Source: Protula sp. h YS-2021
Lineage: Eukaryota; Annelida; Polychaeta; Sabellida; Serpulidae
DNA: 64,000 nucleotides
Assembly: GCA_949752745.1 (NCBI GenBank)
Contig: OX457026.1
Span: 49,128,673-49,192,672 of the forward strand
Direction of reading: 5' to 3'
The notes under the pieces were generated by a model that saw only the letters and a program-made list of their open reading frames with translations, was not told the DNA's origin and ran no database searches. Positions 11,851-22,449 of the stretch are shown here, one piece after another; position 1 is the stretch's first letter, and every line of letters begins with the position of its first letter. The position numbers were made by a program, and so were the translations under genes.

Positions 11851-12457
11851 CTAGATGCTCGAGAAGCATGAATCCGCCGGGTTCGCGCAAATTGTATACC
11901 TGATTATGATGTTCCTGTGAACAACTGTTCCAAAGAACACCATACAGCCTTGTGGTCAGTGAAGTAGAGGTTTGTACAGCCAGTGGTACATGGTTGATTT
12001 GGTGTGAAGATAATATCGATACATCGACCAGATGGCATTGTTGCTTCAAACGAGGTTGGCAGAAGATGAAATGAATTCATAAGATCTAGTAATGGCGACT
12101 GCTTCTGTGAAATGTTTATGTTGAAGTCACCAAGCACGATTATTCTTTTCAATGGTAGTTGGACGAGAAGTTCCCGAAGATATTTACAGAACTTGTTTAC
12201 CGGATAGATTGGCGACTTGAAGATGACACAAATTACAGTATCAGAGGTTTCTTGTGGAAACCTTATGTTCACACAAAGAGCTTGAAGCGTGGTGTCAACG
12301 GTAATTTTTCTACCTTTCAGTAACGTATCGGTATATAATGCAACACCGCCTTTAGTGAAGCCATCGTTTCGGAAAACATCATGTGACGGAATGTAGAAAT
12401 TGCTGTTGTCATGATGTGATGTCAACCATGTTTCACTCACAGCTATAATGGCTGCAT
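11851..12457 (-). pseudogene. LINE (non-LTR retrotransposon) endonuclease domain fragment
   Basis: An open frame of 178 codons (11,904-12,440), extending in frame upstream to about 12,457, matches the APE-type endonuclease (exonuclease-endonuclease-phosphatase fold) of LINEs. Visible signatures are SETWL, then KGGVALY, the GDFNIN catalytic block, and TDHKAVW with the catalytic Asp-His near the end. A complete LINE ORF2 would continue into a reverse transcriptase; here both sides end in unrelated repeats, so this is an isolated internal fragment without its start or RT. The frame is uninterrupted, so insertion is fairly recent or decay has been slow. The clade (CR1/L2/RTE-like) cannot be fixed by eye. 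Confidence 0.8.
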
Positions 12458-13436
12458 TTATAATGCGGGCTGTAGGCGCGTGAGACCGACATGTGTAAAG
12501 CTCATTCCTAATTCAGTTTCTTCAAATTTTAAAGTTTTTTCATTTTGACAATTTTAGTCGGATCCGGTCGAATCCTGGTCACTGCACTGCGGGATGCTTA
12601 GGAGCAGCCCTGGGTAAAATCTTAAATCAATCCACCCACTAATGCGGGCTGTAGGCGCGTGAGACTGATGTGTGTTATGCGAAGTCCTTATTCAGTTTCT
12701 GCAATTTTTTAAAGTTTTGCCATTTTGGCAATTTTGCTCCGATCCCGTCGAATACTGGTCACTGCACTGCGGGATGCTTAGGAGCACCCCTGGGTAAAAT
12801 CTGAAATCAATCCACCCACTAATGCGGGCTGTAGGCGCGTGAGACTGAAATTGCACAGACGGACAGACGGACGGACAGACAGACGAACAGAATGAAAACT
12901 ATATCCGTCCGGTTCTGCTTAGGAGCAGCCCTTGGTAAAATCTTAAATCAATCCAACCTCTAATGCGGGCTGTAGGCGCGTGAGACCGATATGTGTAAAG
13001 CTCATTCCTAATTCAGTTTCTTCAAATTTTAAAGTTTTTTCATTTTGACAATTTTGCTCGGATCCGGTCGAATCCTGGTCACTGCACTGCGGGATGCTAA
13101 GGAGCAGCCATGGGTAAAATCTTAAATCAATCCACCCACTAATGCTGTAGGCGCGTGAGACTGATGTGTGTTATGCAAAGTCCTTATTCAGTTTCTGCAA
13201 TTTTTTAAAGTTTTGCCATTTTGGCAATTTTGCTCCGATCCGGTCGAATCCTGGTCACTGCACTGCGGGATGCTTAGGAGCACCCCTGGGTAAAATCTGA
13301 AATCAATCCACCCACTAATGCGGGCTGTAGGCGCGTGAGACTGAAATTGCACAGACAGACAGACGGACAGACGGACGGACGGACGGACGGACAGACAGAC
13401 GGACAGAATGAAAACTATATCCGTCCGGTTCCCGGC
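12458..13436. repeat. Tandem repeat, ~175-185-bp units with two shortened units
   Basis: 'taatgcgggctgtaggcgcgtgaga' starts units near 12,459, 12,640, 12,820, 12,961, 13,138 (shortened) and 13,316. Full units contain 'ggatccggtcgaatcctggtcactgcactgcgggatgct'. The third and last units are cut short by a GACAGACGGACGG run followed by 'gaatgaaaactatatccgtccgg'. Confidence 0.85.
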
Positions 13437-13497
13437 GGATAATGACATCGGATCAAAATTGTAGGAGGAGATGCATTTTGAACCAAAGGTTACTAAA

Positions 13498-13581
13498 TAA
13501 ACAACTAACTAACTAACTAACGGACGCCACATGCAAACCGATAGGAATACCCCAGCTTACGTGTAACGTAAGCTGGGCTAA
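13498..13581 (+). other. 3' end of element B: AACT microsatellite and terminal hairpin
   Basis: (AACT)n at 13,499-13,520, then 'ggacgccac..gcaaaccgatagg', then a perfect 12-bp stem CCCAGCTTACGT (13,551-13,562) / ACGTAAGCTGGG (13,566-13,577), then CTAAAAAG. The same 3' end closes element D (25,816-25,846) and, with mismatches, element C (26,601-26,631). The 11-base arm repeats the subterminal 5' motif. Confidence 0.85.
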
Positions 13582-13799
13582 AAAGTATAATGTTAACAGA
13601 AATTGTTAATGCAAGTAAGGCAATTATATACAATTGATAAACACTTTTTTAAAAATGAATCTTTGAATAACCGCAAGTCTCTGACATTTGTTTACATACA
13701 GGAAGCATAGGCTTATTGCAAGAAAAAGTGAAAGTTGGTTGGTTGGTTGTATGGTTTGTTTAACGACACGGCCGACCCTTAGAGGGTTGCATTGTGTCA

Positions 13800-14240
13800 T
13801 GATTTTGTAATTATAGACCAAGAACTTTTGGATTGATAACTCAAAAACATAAAAGAAATTATAGGTTCAATATTATAAATAATACGGAGTACAGAATACA
13901 TTTATGCCTAATCTATCAATTACATGAGTATGTATTTTACAGATAACACATAACCCTTTACTTAAATTTTTGGGTGCTTTGGTCAAATGGCACTAAAAAC
14001 CGTTAACAAACATTTGACACTTGAACGAAGAAACAAAAGACACGCATTCCATTAAAACCTACGCCAGTTTTGCAGTAAGGGTATATTTTACACAACTTTC
14101 AGTAAATATTTGTGCAATAGGGACTGGTATGCAGGATTCGAACCTACGAACATACAAAATTGCTTCCTATTGGCTCAACAATGGAAGGCTTCATAGATCT
14201 GACGGAGATATACACGAACGGGGTAAAGTAAGAAACAGCT
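13800..14240 (-). repeat. Interspersed repeat R4 with tRNA-like box B, copy 1
   Basis: Homologous to 36,560-37,060. Shared phrases include 'cataaccctttacttaaatttt', 'gtaaacaaacatttgaca' and 'ggctggtatgcaggattcg'. On the minus strand the stretch at 14,131-14,147 reads GTAGGTTCGAATCCTGC, matching the RNA polymerase III box B of tRNA genes. A weak box-A-like TGAGCCAATAGG lies upstream at a spacing shorter than in true tRNAs. A tRNA-derived SINE head is a reasonable reading; a functional tRNA is not. Confidence 0.4.
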
Positions 14241-14245
14241 AGACG

Positions 14246-15139
14246 GCCTCTACCAAGGTTTGGTTTTTGGGGGGTTTTTTTTGTCCAAAAGGTATTTTTG
14301 CCGGGACAGCGGCAAAAACTGGTAAAACGTTAGCAAAAACGGCTATTACGGGCAAAACTGGCAAAAACTAATTTTGTATACACACACATGTTAAGTTATC
14401 TGAATTGCTGTGGAAACGCTTTTAGCTAGGTGGGGAAAGCGATCGATCTCTTTTGCGCGATGATTCAACATTATTTTCAAGTACTCCCGCGTTTGCAATT
14501 TCACTTTTTTCTTCATATATATCAGAGCATTTCTCGTGACGAATTCGCATTCTACCAGCTTTATTTGCGATAACATGACCGCACTTCTTACATTTAGCGA
14601 GTGTTTTTTTTTATCCTGTTTAACTTCGATGAAATGAATCCACACAGAATCTTTTTGGTCTACCGCCTTTTGACATTTTGCACAATATCAATTAATCAAG
14701 AAAACATTAGTTTTATTGTGAAATTTTTAACTTAATTAAAAAGACAGTTATACGTGTGTATTTAAACACTCAAAGTTTCTAAATGAATTATTTTACATCA
14801 GATGGTTGTTTGGTCTTCCAATGTAATCGGTTGAGTAAACAGTAGAACAAATAAAAGAGCTTGTACGATTTTAAACAAGTCACAATACTCAGAAGATACA
14901 TGCCTGTGATGATGCTATTTGTTGACATTAGGTCACTAACTGGAGAATAAAAGACCGCAACTTGTTGTTTCTCCTGAGGTCAGTTGTTAAGGTGCACACA
15001 ACGGGAAATAAGGTTATTTAAGATATAGTTTTTGCCACATTTTTTATGTCCAAAAGTATTTTTGCCGGACGATAAAAAACCGGGTAAAATCACTGGTAAA
15101 AACCGCCCATGTCCAAAACTTACCAACCCTGGCCTCTAC
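14246..15139. mobile_element. hAT-type element with 8-bp target duplication
   Basis: GCCTCTAC is repeated directly at 14,246-14,253 and 15,132-15,139. Between them, the element (14,254-15,131, 878 bp) starts CAAGGTTTGG and ends CCAACCCTG, imperfect inverted ends. Both ends share subterminal 'tgtccaaaa..tatttttgccgg'. An 8-bp duplication, CA..TG ends and an internal BED zinc-finger remnant together support the hAT superfamily. The rest of the transposase is missing. Confidence 0.8.
14420..14645 (-). pseudogene. BED-type zinc finger remnant of a hAT transposase
   Basis: On the minus strand, a short frame starting at 14,645 contains WIHFIEV, the aromatic start of a BED finger. After a frameshift in the A-run near 14,607, the next frame shows CKKC (about 14,581-14,593) and, further on, RIRHEKC (about 14,527-14,545), giving the C-x2-C ... 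H-x4-C ligand pattern. About 30 codons of charged sequence follow before a stop. hAT transposases carry such a finger at the N-terminus to bind element ends. The RNase-H-like catalytic part is absent, so the element is non-autonomous. Confidence 0.7.
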
Positions 15140-15603
15140 AAGTAAAAAACAGTACCGAAAGTTTCCGAAAAGAAGCCCTGGTTTCTAAACGGAAAGGCGA
15201 CATTTTGAGACATTCGTATTGAAACAGAACAGAAGAACCGGAGGGGGGGGGGGGTTCTTTTCTGAATCTGTTTCCAAATACAAGATTCGGGGTTTATATC
15301 ATTTGTTCGGCAATTCATTTTTTTGTTACTCAATGGAAAGAAGAAAAACAAAATCACTTTTTACAATACGCTTTTATTCAGGCTCTCGAAGCGCCTGAAA
15401 TGAGCATCGACACATCAATCCAAAACTTACAAAAGCAAATCTCTACAAGAAAGTGCCCTGTGTGACACAATAATTTCATAACCTTACTTTTGAAAGTCTT
15501 ATTCACGTGGGACCCACCAAGGAATAAAGCTGGCTACGGGTCGAGAAATACTCCAGAGTAAAGGCGCCAGTACGGGTTGTTTTGTGCAGGCAGAAGTAGG
15601 CGG

Positions 15604-16205
15604 AACTAGAGCGACCAGTGCACACACAACATAAGAGTACAGGCTTATATCACACACTTTCAATCGACACCTATTAATTTTTTGTTTTTTATTTTTATTT
15701 TTTTTTTTTTTGTAAACAAAAATAAATGTCTCCCCGACTAAACCCATCTTTCACCAGTAACCATTTTCCATCCCCCCCCCCCGACAGCCCTTTCACAAGT
15801 TTTATTTGAACAAGTGTGTGCTATTTTCAGAAGAATCAAAAATTTTACCTTATATAAATGAATCCCATGTGCACAGTAGTCAGGTTGTGTATCACCTTTA
15901 TCTATAATTCTACGATAAGTGATTTTTATAAGAAAATGAACGTACTTCATAAAGACATTAGGAAGTTTTTTTTACATGAAACACCACATTTTGATAATCG
16001 CATTCTTAGTTTTCTTTTCTTTTCCGACAAACGCTTATTCACGTAAGCTTAAAGGAATCATCTAACGTGCGGAATACGCAGTCTAATCTAACTAGAGCGG
16101 CCAGTGCACACAAAACAGGCTAATATTACACACTTTCAATCGATACCTACTTAGTTTCTTGTTTTTGCAAACAAAAACAAATGTCTCCCCGACTAAACCC
16201 ATTAT
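15604..16205. repeat. Two direct copies of a repeat ending in 'aaatgtctccccgac'
   Basis: 15,604-15,752 and 16,088-16,200 share 'aactagagcg.ccagtgcacac', 'cacactttcaatcga.acct' and 'caaacaaaaa.aaatgtctccccgactaaaccca'. Both end with the TGTCTCCCC motif seen at other element ends. The ~340 bp between them show no gene. Confidence 0.75.
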
Positions 16206-16365
16206 CCCCCCCCCCCCAAAAAAAAACAAACATTCTTTAATTACTGAAATAAAATATTCACTTCTGCAAACATAACCTTAATTCATTGTAAATAAACTCG
16301 AAATAAACCAAACAGATGGTGGTCACTAAAACATATATAAATGGACGTTTTTTTCTTCCAAGTCT

Positions 16366-16575
16366 GGAAGGTGGTCGCTAAAACGGGTTTTACTGTAGGC
16401 CCTTCTTATCCAGATCTGAACTTGGTCATTTCAGTAGTTTTACTGTACGTTACATTTTTTTCCGGGTCTTGAAGTTGGTCAAGACAGGCAGGTTTTACCG
16501 TACGTCTTTTTATCCGAATCTTGAAGGAGTCACGACAAACGGGTCTTACTTTACATCTTTTTATCCAGGTCTTTT
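16366..16575. repeat. ~57-bp minisatellite, four degenerate units
   Basis: Repeating plan: '.gaaggtggtc..taaaacgggttttactgtacg..ctttttatccag.tct', seen four times with spacing of about 50-60 bp. It is followed by a T run and a poly-C tract (16,611-16,633). Confidence 0.6.
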
Positions 16576-16639
16576 TTTTTTTTTTTTTGCTAACCATCAT
16601 CCTCCACACGCCCCCCCCCCCCCCCCCCCCCCGCTATTT

Positions 16640-16985
16640 AATGTAGGCCCGACAATAAACACAACTCTAACCCTTTTACCCAAGGCAACGGTACCGGTCT
16701 GTACCCTAAGTGTAGTTATAGCCATGATAGACTACCTTGTCTTCGCACATTCCCATCGGCCAAATAGCACTAGAAAGGCATTCTTCATAACTGCGCATCA
16801 GATGACGCACCTCGGTAGGAGAAGGGGGGAGGCGTTTCGCTGCCAAAATGGTGAACTGCTTCTCATCACACAAAATATCAGATGACCCACTTTAATAGCG
16901 AAAAATGCTCTGCAAACAATGCAAATCGATACAAAATAGTTCCTATATATAGAACATCTTGGCAACCGAGTCAAGTATGCGGCGA
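16640..16985. other. No gene seen
   Basis: No repeat relation or coding signature recognised. The 138-codon plus-strand frame (16,469-16,885) crosses the minisatellite and the poly-C tract (a run of Pro codons), so it is not credible as a gene. Confidence 0.4.
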
Positions 16986-16989
16986 AAAA

Positions 16990-18062
16990 AAAATCAATAG
17001 CTAGACCTACTTAGACCTATAATACGACAATAGCATTCCATGACCTCGTAGATAACGACTCCATTATGCACCACAACTGGCACCGACCACTGACTGAGTG
17101 GCATGTTACGTAACAGTCGTAGATGGGAAACGCACAAAAACCTCAATTTCAGGCACTAACAAATAGCAATGGACCGATAGTAATTCGTTTGTTCTACCCG
17201 CGAAAAATATTTAAAGTTTCTTTCGGGCCTACCAAGCAACAATCCCACCAAGTTTCAACTTTCTCCGATGTTCAGCGGCTGAGACATTTCGCACACAAGA
17301 TTTTTACGTAATGACGTCATACGCCTACCCTAATTACGTGACATGCGCCAAAAATTGATAGAACCGTCCGACTGATCCAAGGAATATTCATGACAATATT
17401 TTACGTGATGACGTCATAGGCCGCATTCCTTCGTTCTCCTCGCGAAAAAAATCTGCAGCGTCTTTCGGACCAACCACCAAGTTTCAACTTCTCCGATGTT
17501 CAGAGGCTGAGACATTTCGCACACAAGATTTTTACGTAATGACGTCATACGCCTGCCCTCATCACGTGAGATGCGCCACAAATTGATAGAACCGTCCGAC
17601 TGACCCAAGGAATATTCATATAATATTTGAAGTCGATAGGACTTTCCGTTATCGAGATATTTTGCACACAAGATCTTGTTCAAAATATAGACATATTTTA
17701 CGTGATGACGTCGTACGCCGCATTCCTTCGTTCTGCTCGCGAAAAATTCTACAGCGTCTTTCGGACCAACCAAGCAGCAATCCCACTAAGTTTCAACTTT
17801 CTCCGATGTTCAGCGGCTGAGAAATTTCGCACACAAGATATTTACGTAATGACGTCATATGTCTGCCCTAATCACGTGACATGTGTCACAAGTTGACAGA
17901 ACCGTCCGACCTTATCAAGGAATAAAATGATCACGTTTGAAGTCGATCCGACTTTTCGTTCTCGAGATATCTTGCACACAACACTTTGTTCAGAACAGAC
18001 TGACACACACACACACAACAGAACGAACAAACACTATATGTCTCCCCTTGGTCGGTGAGACC
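16990..18062 (+). repeat. TGACGTCA-rich repeat R2, better preserved copy
   Basis: Tandem units repeat 'cacacaagat.tttacgtaatgacgtcat', 'atagaaccgtccgactga.ccaagg', 'ttcctt.gttct.ctcgcgaaaaa' and 'caagtttcaactttctccgatg'. CRE-type palindromes occur at 17,312, 17,409, 17,540, 17,706 (one mismatch) and 17,850. The element closes with an AC tract and TGTCTCCCC..GGTGAGAC (18,039-18,062), the same end as at 1-56. Confidence 0.75.
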
Positions 18063-18084
18063 TAATTATACAAACTGATCCAAT

Positions 18085-19185
18085 AATTTTACCTAAGCTT
18101 ACTTATTTAGAAGTAATGAGTCGTTTTCATGACCTGTTTGATGTTGTCTCAAGCACAATGACAAAAATCAAAGATCTCTTATCTAAGGTTCTTTTACAAT
18201 TACATTCGTGTGTCCAAGGAGATCTCCCAAATTACGTTATTGCCCCAATCTGAACTAATCCCTGTATTTAGACAGGATGAGGCTAAATGTACCACAAGGC
18301 ATGGCTTTACCATATCAGTTAAAGACTGTCGAGGCCTTATCATATTAAAAAATTTTAAGACCAGTTGTTGTCCCTGAAAGGGACAGGGTTCATATTTTAC
18401 TGGTCCTACCAACTTTTTCTGAAGAGCCCACATTTTTTGCTTATAAAGCTATCTCGATGCCCTTTCAAGAAAATTTCTGCTATGTATGAAACTGAGTCAT
18501 AGCTATATCTGATCTCAAAGGACTTTACAGTTTCTAGATAAAGATGAAATGAACTTTTGTCGTTCAAGTTCAGTTTGCCGACTGAATAGCCTACTGTATG
18601 ATATAAACATGTATCCTTCATGTTTTCTGTCCTTACTCTCTCGAGATCAAAATAAGATTGACCAATATTGCAAAGCCAAAATAATGAATGCACAGGCCTT
18701 ACCTAGTTTGAGGTATTTCGGGCATGGCATTTCGTCTCCAATTACGTTTGAAATTAAAGTTAAATGCAAAACGTCACAATGCATTAGAATAATTGAGAAC
18801 GGAATTTCTACTTTGGGATTAAATAACGGATGTAATGCAGAATCAAAATATTATATACCAGTTTATGAATCCGGAAACACTGATATTAAATTTCAACTGC
18901 AAATTGAGTCAGAAATTCGTATAGAAAAAGTCACTCCTAACATCTGGCAAAGTTCAGCTCTTTTAAAATTGTTTAATAAAATGAAAACTTCATTCAATAT
19001 AAGTCAAAAGCATTTGGACAAAATATCGAACATTCCCATAAGTCGTTTTGAAACATTCTTTGATTATCCTTCAATAAAACCCCTCACGCCCATTGACACT
19101 AATGACTCTTCGTCTTGGTTTACAATTTCACTCGGTACATGCGTGTCAATAATTTTATGTTTGGGTTTCGCGTTCGTTTATTCTA
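18085..19185 (+). pseudogene. Decayed env-like membrane glycoprotein gene of a retroelement (tentative)
   Basis: Coding-like sequence on the plus strand, broken by stops and frameshifts in its first half (for example stops near 18,252 and 18,375) and open from 18,549. The open part has many cysteines in an ectodomain-like spacing, N-glycosylation-type sites, and near its end one hydrophobic segment (ISLGTCVSIILCLGFAFVY) followed by a short tail, as in a type I membrane protein. The upstream part includes an amphipathic helix-rich stretch. The overall plan recalls envelope genes of errantivirus-like LTR elements (baculovirus-F-related), but no pol or LTR was found, so the family is uncertain. 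The frame is cut at 19,185 by the Tigger insertion and resumes at 27,936 for about a dozen codons to a stop (27,968-27,970). A purine-rich tract lies soon after (about 28,024-28,040). Relic only. Confidence 0.4.
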
Positions 19186-19719
19186 CAGTAGGCTCCATTT
19201 AAGTCAAAATCGGTTTACTCAAATTTTAACTTTACTCAAATTAATTTGGAAGTCCCGATGTATTTTACTTATGTAAAATTCACCGCTTAAGTCAAATTTT
19301 TTAACTCAAAGTAATTTTTTGGACCCTCAATTTTTTTTGCAGGAAAATCCTTAAAATAACACTAGAAAGCATGGCTCAATTGTTTGCATATGCAAACCCC
19401 TTTGTGTAGAATTAGTGTGGCTTTGCCTCTACACATTATGACACCGAGTAACCTAGCAACGGAGTACATATTCTTTGATAATGATCTCCGCGGTTACGGA
19501 GTTAATCTGTAATTATGATTCTACAACCTGAAGTGCAAACAAAACATGAGGCTTGTTAACAATTGTTACGACTAGTACAAGTGCAAATCTTTGATCTACA
19601 GCAGCACACAGAGTGACACTAAGACAATGGGGATTTGGAGCTGTGTCTTAAAACTGGCACACTACATCGTGTCTATGAGCCTATATAAGACAACATGCTT
19701 TTCATTACATCATATGCGA

Positions 19720-20199
19720 AGGAAAAATAACAACGAAAACATTGAAAATAAGTCAAAGAAAAGAAAACTTGAAACAAAATCTATAGACTTCAAGTATAAA
19801 GTAAACCGTGGCGTAAAATCAAAGCAAAAAAATAGCGGATGAGTTCGAAATAAATGCTAGTACTCTTGTCTTGCAGGATAAAAAACAAAGATAAAATTCT
19901 TGATGGACGTAATGGTGGCAAATTTGAGCCTCAGCGTAAACGAATGCGAACGTCGAATTTTGAAGACGTTGAGAACGCTTTGTTCATATGGTTCCAAAAT
20001 GCACCCATTGGCAATTTGCCTATTAGTGGTCCAATACTTATCGCTAAAGCACAAGATTTGGCAGAAAAACTTGGCCACACTAATTTCAAGTGCAGTCAGG
20101 GTATGGTTGTCCCGCTTTTAAGCCAGTCATGAAATTTCATTCAAAAAAGTGTGTGGTGAAGCAATGCCGATGAAACGGCCATATTCTACAAGCTGTTGC
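19720..20199 (+). pseudogene. Tigger transposase, N-terminal half (CENP-B-type DNA-binding domain)
   Basis: Fragments in shifting frames give the order expected for a Tigger/jerky-like transposase. KKRKLETKSIDFKYKV is followed by an ADEFEINASTL helix-turn-helix block (19,826-19,860 region), then NKDKILDG and GGKFEPQRKRMR. The second HTH-type block contains VENALFIWFQNA (Tc5/CENP-B N-terminal domain), and LPISGPILIAKAQDLAEKLG completes it. FKKVCGEA leads to ADETAIFYKLL, whose first Asp (20,169-20,171) is the first catalytic residue. Several frameshifts and stops (for example near 19,842, 20,080 and 20,160) make it nonfunctional. The coding sequence stops at the hAT-like insertion and continues at 27,183. 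Confidence 0.85.
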
Positions 20200-20454
20200 A
20201 GTGCTGCTAGTACGTTTTTTTTTTAAAGTATATTTTCACCGAAAAAAAAGTATTCAAAAGTTGAAAAAAAGTATTTAAAAAGTATGCAATAAAACGCATT
20301 ACTAGCTTTATGAAAGTACTTCAAGTTTAACTTATTGAGTAAAAATACTTATTCCTTCGACACAATCTTGCTTTGTCCAAGTCAAATTTTTCTAAAGCAA
20401 CAACATCTGGTTGGTCCAGTCCGTGGTTTTGTCCCCAAGCAGGTGAGCTCAACC

Positions 20455-21045
20455 AGTAGGCATGTTTATTTAACTTGTGTTGATTTGCGGTTCTTCTATG
20501 GACCAGTGCGCATGTTTATTCAACTTGCATTGATGCCCGGTTCGCAATTTAGACCAGTGCGCATGTTTATTCAGCGTACGTTGATGCACGATTTGCATTT
20601 CGGACCAGTGCATATGTTTATTTAACTTGCGTCGATGCTCGGTTCGCATTTCGGACCAGTGGGCATGTCTGTACAACTTGCGTTGATGAGCGGTTCGCAT
20701 TTCGAACTAGTGCGAATAATTACTTGTGTTGATGCGCGGTTTGCATTTCGGACCAATGCGCATGTTTACTAAACTTGCGATGATGCGCAGTTCTTATTTT
20801 GGACCAGTGCGTATGTTGGTTACGGTTGCGTTGATTAGAGGTCCGCATTTCGGACCAGTGCACATGTTTATTTGACTTGCGTTCATGTGCGGTTCGCATT
20901 TCGAACCACTGCGCATGTTTATTTAACTTCCGTTGATATGCGGTTCGCATTTCAGACCGCTGCGCATGTTTATGTACCTTGCGTCCATGCGCAGTTGTTA
21001 TTTCGGACTAGTGCGCAAGTTCATTTAACCTGCGTCGATGCGCTG
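20455..21045. repeat. 51-bp minisatellite, about 11 units (element C)
   Basis: Same unit as in elements A, B and D, open in one frame on each strand for tens of codons. The last unit passes into the satellite with 'gatgcgctgtaggagga', the same junction wording as in elements B (10,975-10,990) and D (24,598-24,615). The minisatellite-satellite junction is therefore inherited, not formed anew in each copy. Confidence 0.9.
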
Positions 21046-22262
21046 TAGGAGGAGTTTCATTTTATTTTTTTTATAATTCCCAAAAAAATAAAAAATAAAA
21101 AATTTTCCATTTCACTCAAAAAGCACAAGACGTATGCATGACCCCCTAGAGACGGCTCATACCAAAAATAAATGACATCTGATAAAAACTGCAGCACAAA
21201 ATGCACCTCGAGTCTTTTTCTTCAAACATTTTCTGATCGAACCAAAAAGCACAAGCCGTATTCACGAACGCCTAAAGCAAACGTCACACCTAAAATAAAT
21301 GATATTGGATCAAAACTGTAGAAGAAGATGCATTTTGAGGTATTTTCTTCAAAAATTCGACCAAAAATTAAAAATTCCCAAACTGAGTCAAAAAGCACTA
21401 GCCATATGCGTGACCAATCTAGAGATGCTTCACACCAAAAATAAATGAAATCCGATAAAAACTGTAGGGGGAAATGCATTTTGAGGTTTTTTCTTCAAAA
21501 ATTCCCCCCAAAATACAAAAATAGTCCGATCAAATTAAAAAGCACAAGTCGTATGCATGACCCACCTCAGGCCTCATACCAAAAATAAATGAAATCGGAT
21601 AAAAAATACAGAAGGAAGGGCATTTTAAAGTTTTTTCTTCAAAATTCCCAAAACAATACAAAAAATGTTCTATCCACTAAAAAGCATAAGCCGTATGTAA
21701 GACTCGCCCGGGATGCCTCTTACCAAAAATAAATGAAATCGGATAAAACTGTAGGGGGAAATGCATTTTGGAGTTTTTTCTTCAAAACTTCCCCCCCCCC
21801 AAAAAAAAAAAATGCAAAGATAGTCCGATCGACTAAAAAGTATAAGGCGTATGTAAGACCCACCAAAAATATGTCTCATACCAAAAATAAATGAAAAAGG
21901 ACAAAAACTACATGAAGAAGGGCATTTTGAAGTTTTTTTTTTCTTCTTCAAAAATTGTCCCATCCACTGCAAAAGCGCAAATCATATGCATGACCCAACT
22001 AGGATGTTTCATACCAAAAACAAATGAAATCGGATAAAAACTGTAGGGTGAAATGCATTTTGAAGTTTTTTCTTCCAAAATTCTCTAAAAATACAAAAAA
22101 TTTTCCATCCACTAAAAAAGCACGAATCGTATGGAGGACCCCTTACGGGTGCTTCGTACCAAAAATGAACGAAATTGGATCGAAACTGCAGGTGGAGATA
22201 CATTTTAAAATTTTTTCTTCAAAATTTCCCCAAAAATTAAAAATTATCCGATCGACTAGAAA
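21046..22262. repeat. ~145-bp satellite, about 8-9 units (element C, left part)
   Basis: Units with 'aaaaagcacaagccgtatg..tgaccc', 'cataccaaaaataaatgaaatcggataaaaactgtagg' and 'gcattttgaagttttttcttcaaaa'. The array ends abruptly where element D starts. Confidence 0.9.
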
Positions 22263-22449
22263 TCTAACAAGTTTGTCCAAGGACAAAGTCCCAGCTTACG
22301 AAAAGCAATAAGACCCAATTCCAGCGTGCATGAGTAAGGGAATTTTCCTGAAAAATTGGGCTTCAAAAGATGAGACGGCAAAGAGCTAGCCCAATAATTA
22401 ACTTAGCACCGGACCAGAACATAGACCGATAAATGCATACAAAGATTTC

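Larger units (their letters stand above)
11848..13438. mobile_element. Inserted repeat with CCGCCGGG ends carrying a LINE fragment and a tandem array
   Basis: The satellite unit is interrupted after 'ccaaaaatgaac' and resumes with 'aatgacatcggatc'. Near the left end is ATCCGCCGGG (about 11,870) and near the right end the inverse CCCGGCGGAT (about 13,430), a short inverted repeat. The interior holds the LINE endonuclease fragment on the minus strand and then a tandem repeat with units of up to about 185 bp and two 'ACAGACGGACGGACAGACAG' stretches. Whether the LINE piece arrived with the element or was invaded by it is not clear. Confidence 0.5.
7891..13581 (+). mobile_element. Composite Helitron/HINE-like element B
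   Basis: The 5' end is TCAACAAG, followed by hairpin TTTGTCC/GGACAAA (7,899-7,914) and subterminal CCCAGCTTACG (7,917-7,927). Then come a ~210-bp 5' domain, the 51-bp minisatellite (8,136-10,985), the ~145-bp satellite (10,986-11,845 and 13,440-13,480), an AACT microsatellite and a terminal hairpin of the same CCCAGCTTACG sequence followed by CTAA. TC at the start and hairpin plus CTRR at the end fit non-autonomous Helitron-type elements. Internal tandem repeats and the tetranucleotide repeat match bivalve pearl/HINE elements as known from the literature. Two younger repeats sit inside (8,259-8,506 and about 11,848-13,438). No transposase is encoded. Confidence 0.55.

Noticed and set aside
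13188..13448. Minus-strand frame rich in SVRPSVRLSVCLSV
   Set aside because: Translation of the GACAGACGG simple repeat at an element end.
14131..14147. A genuine tRNA gene
   Set aside because: Only the T-arm-like box B fits; no complete cloverleaf or acceptor stem pairing could be drawn, and box A spacing is too short.
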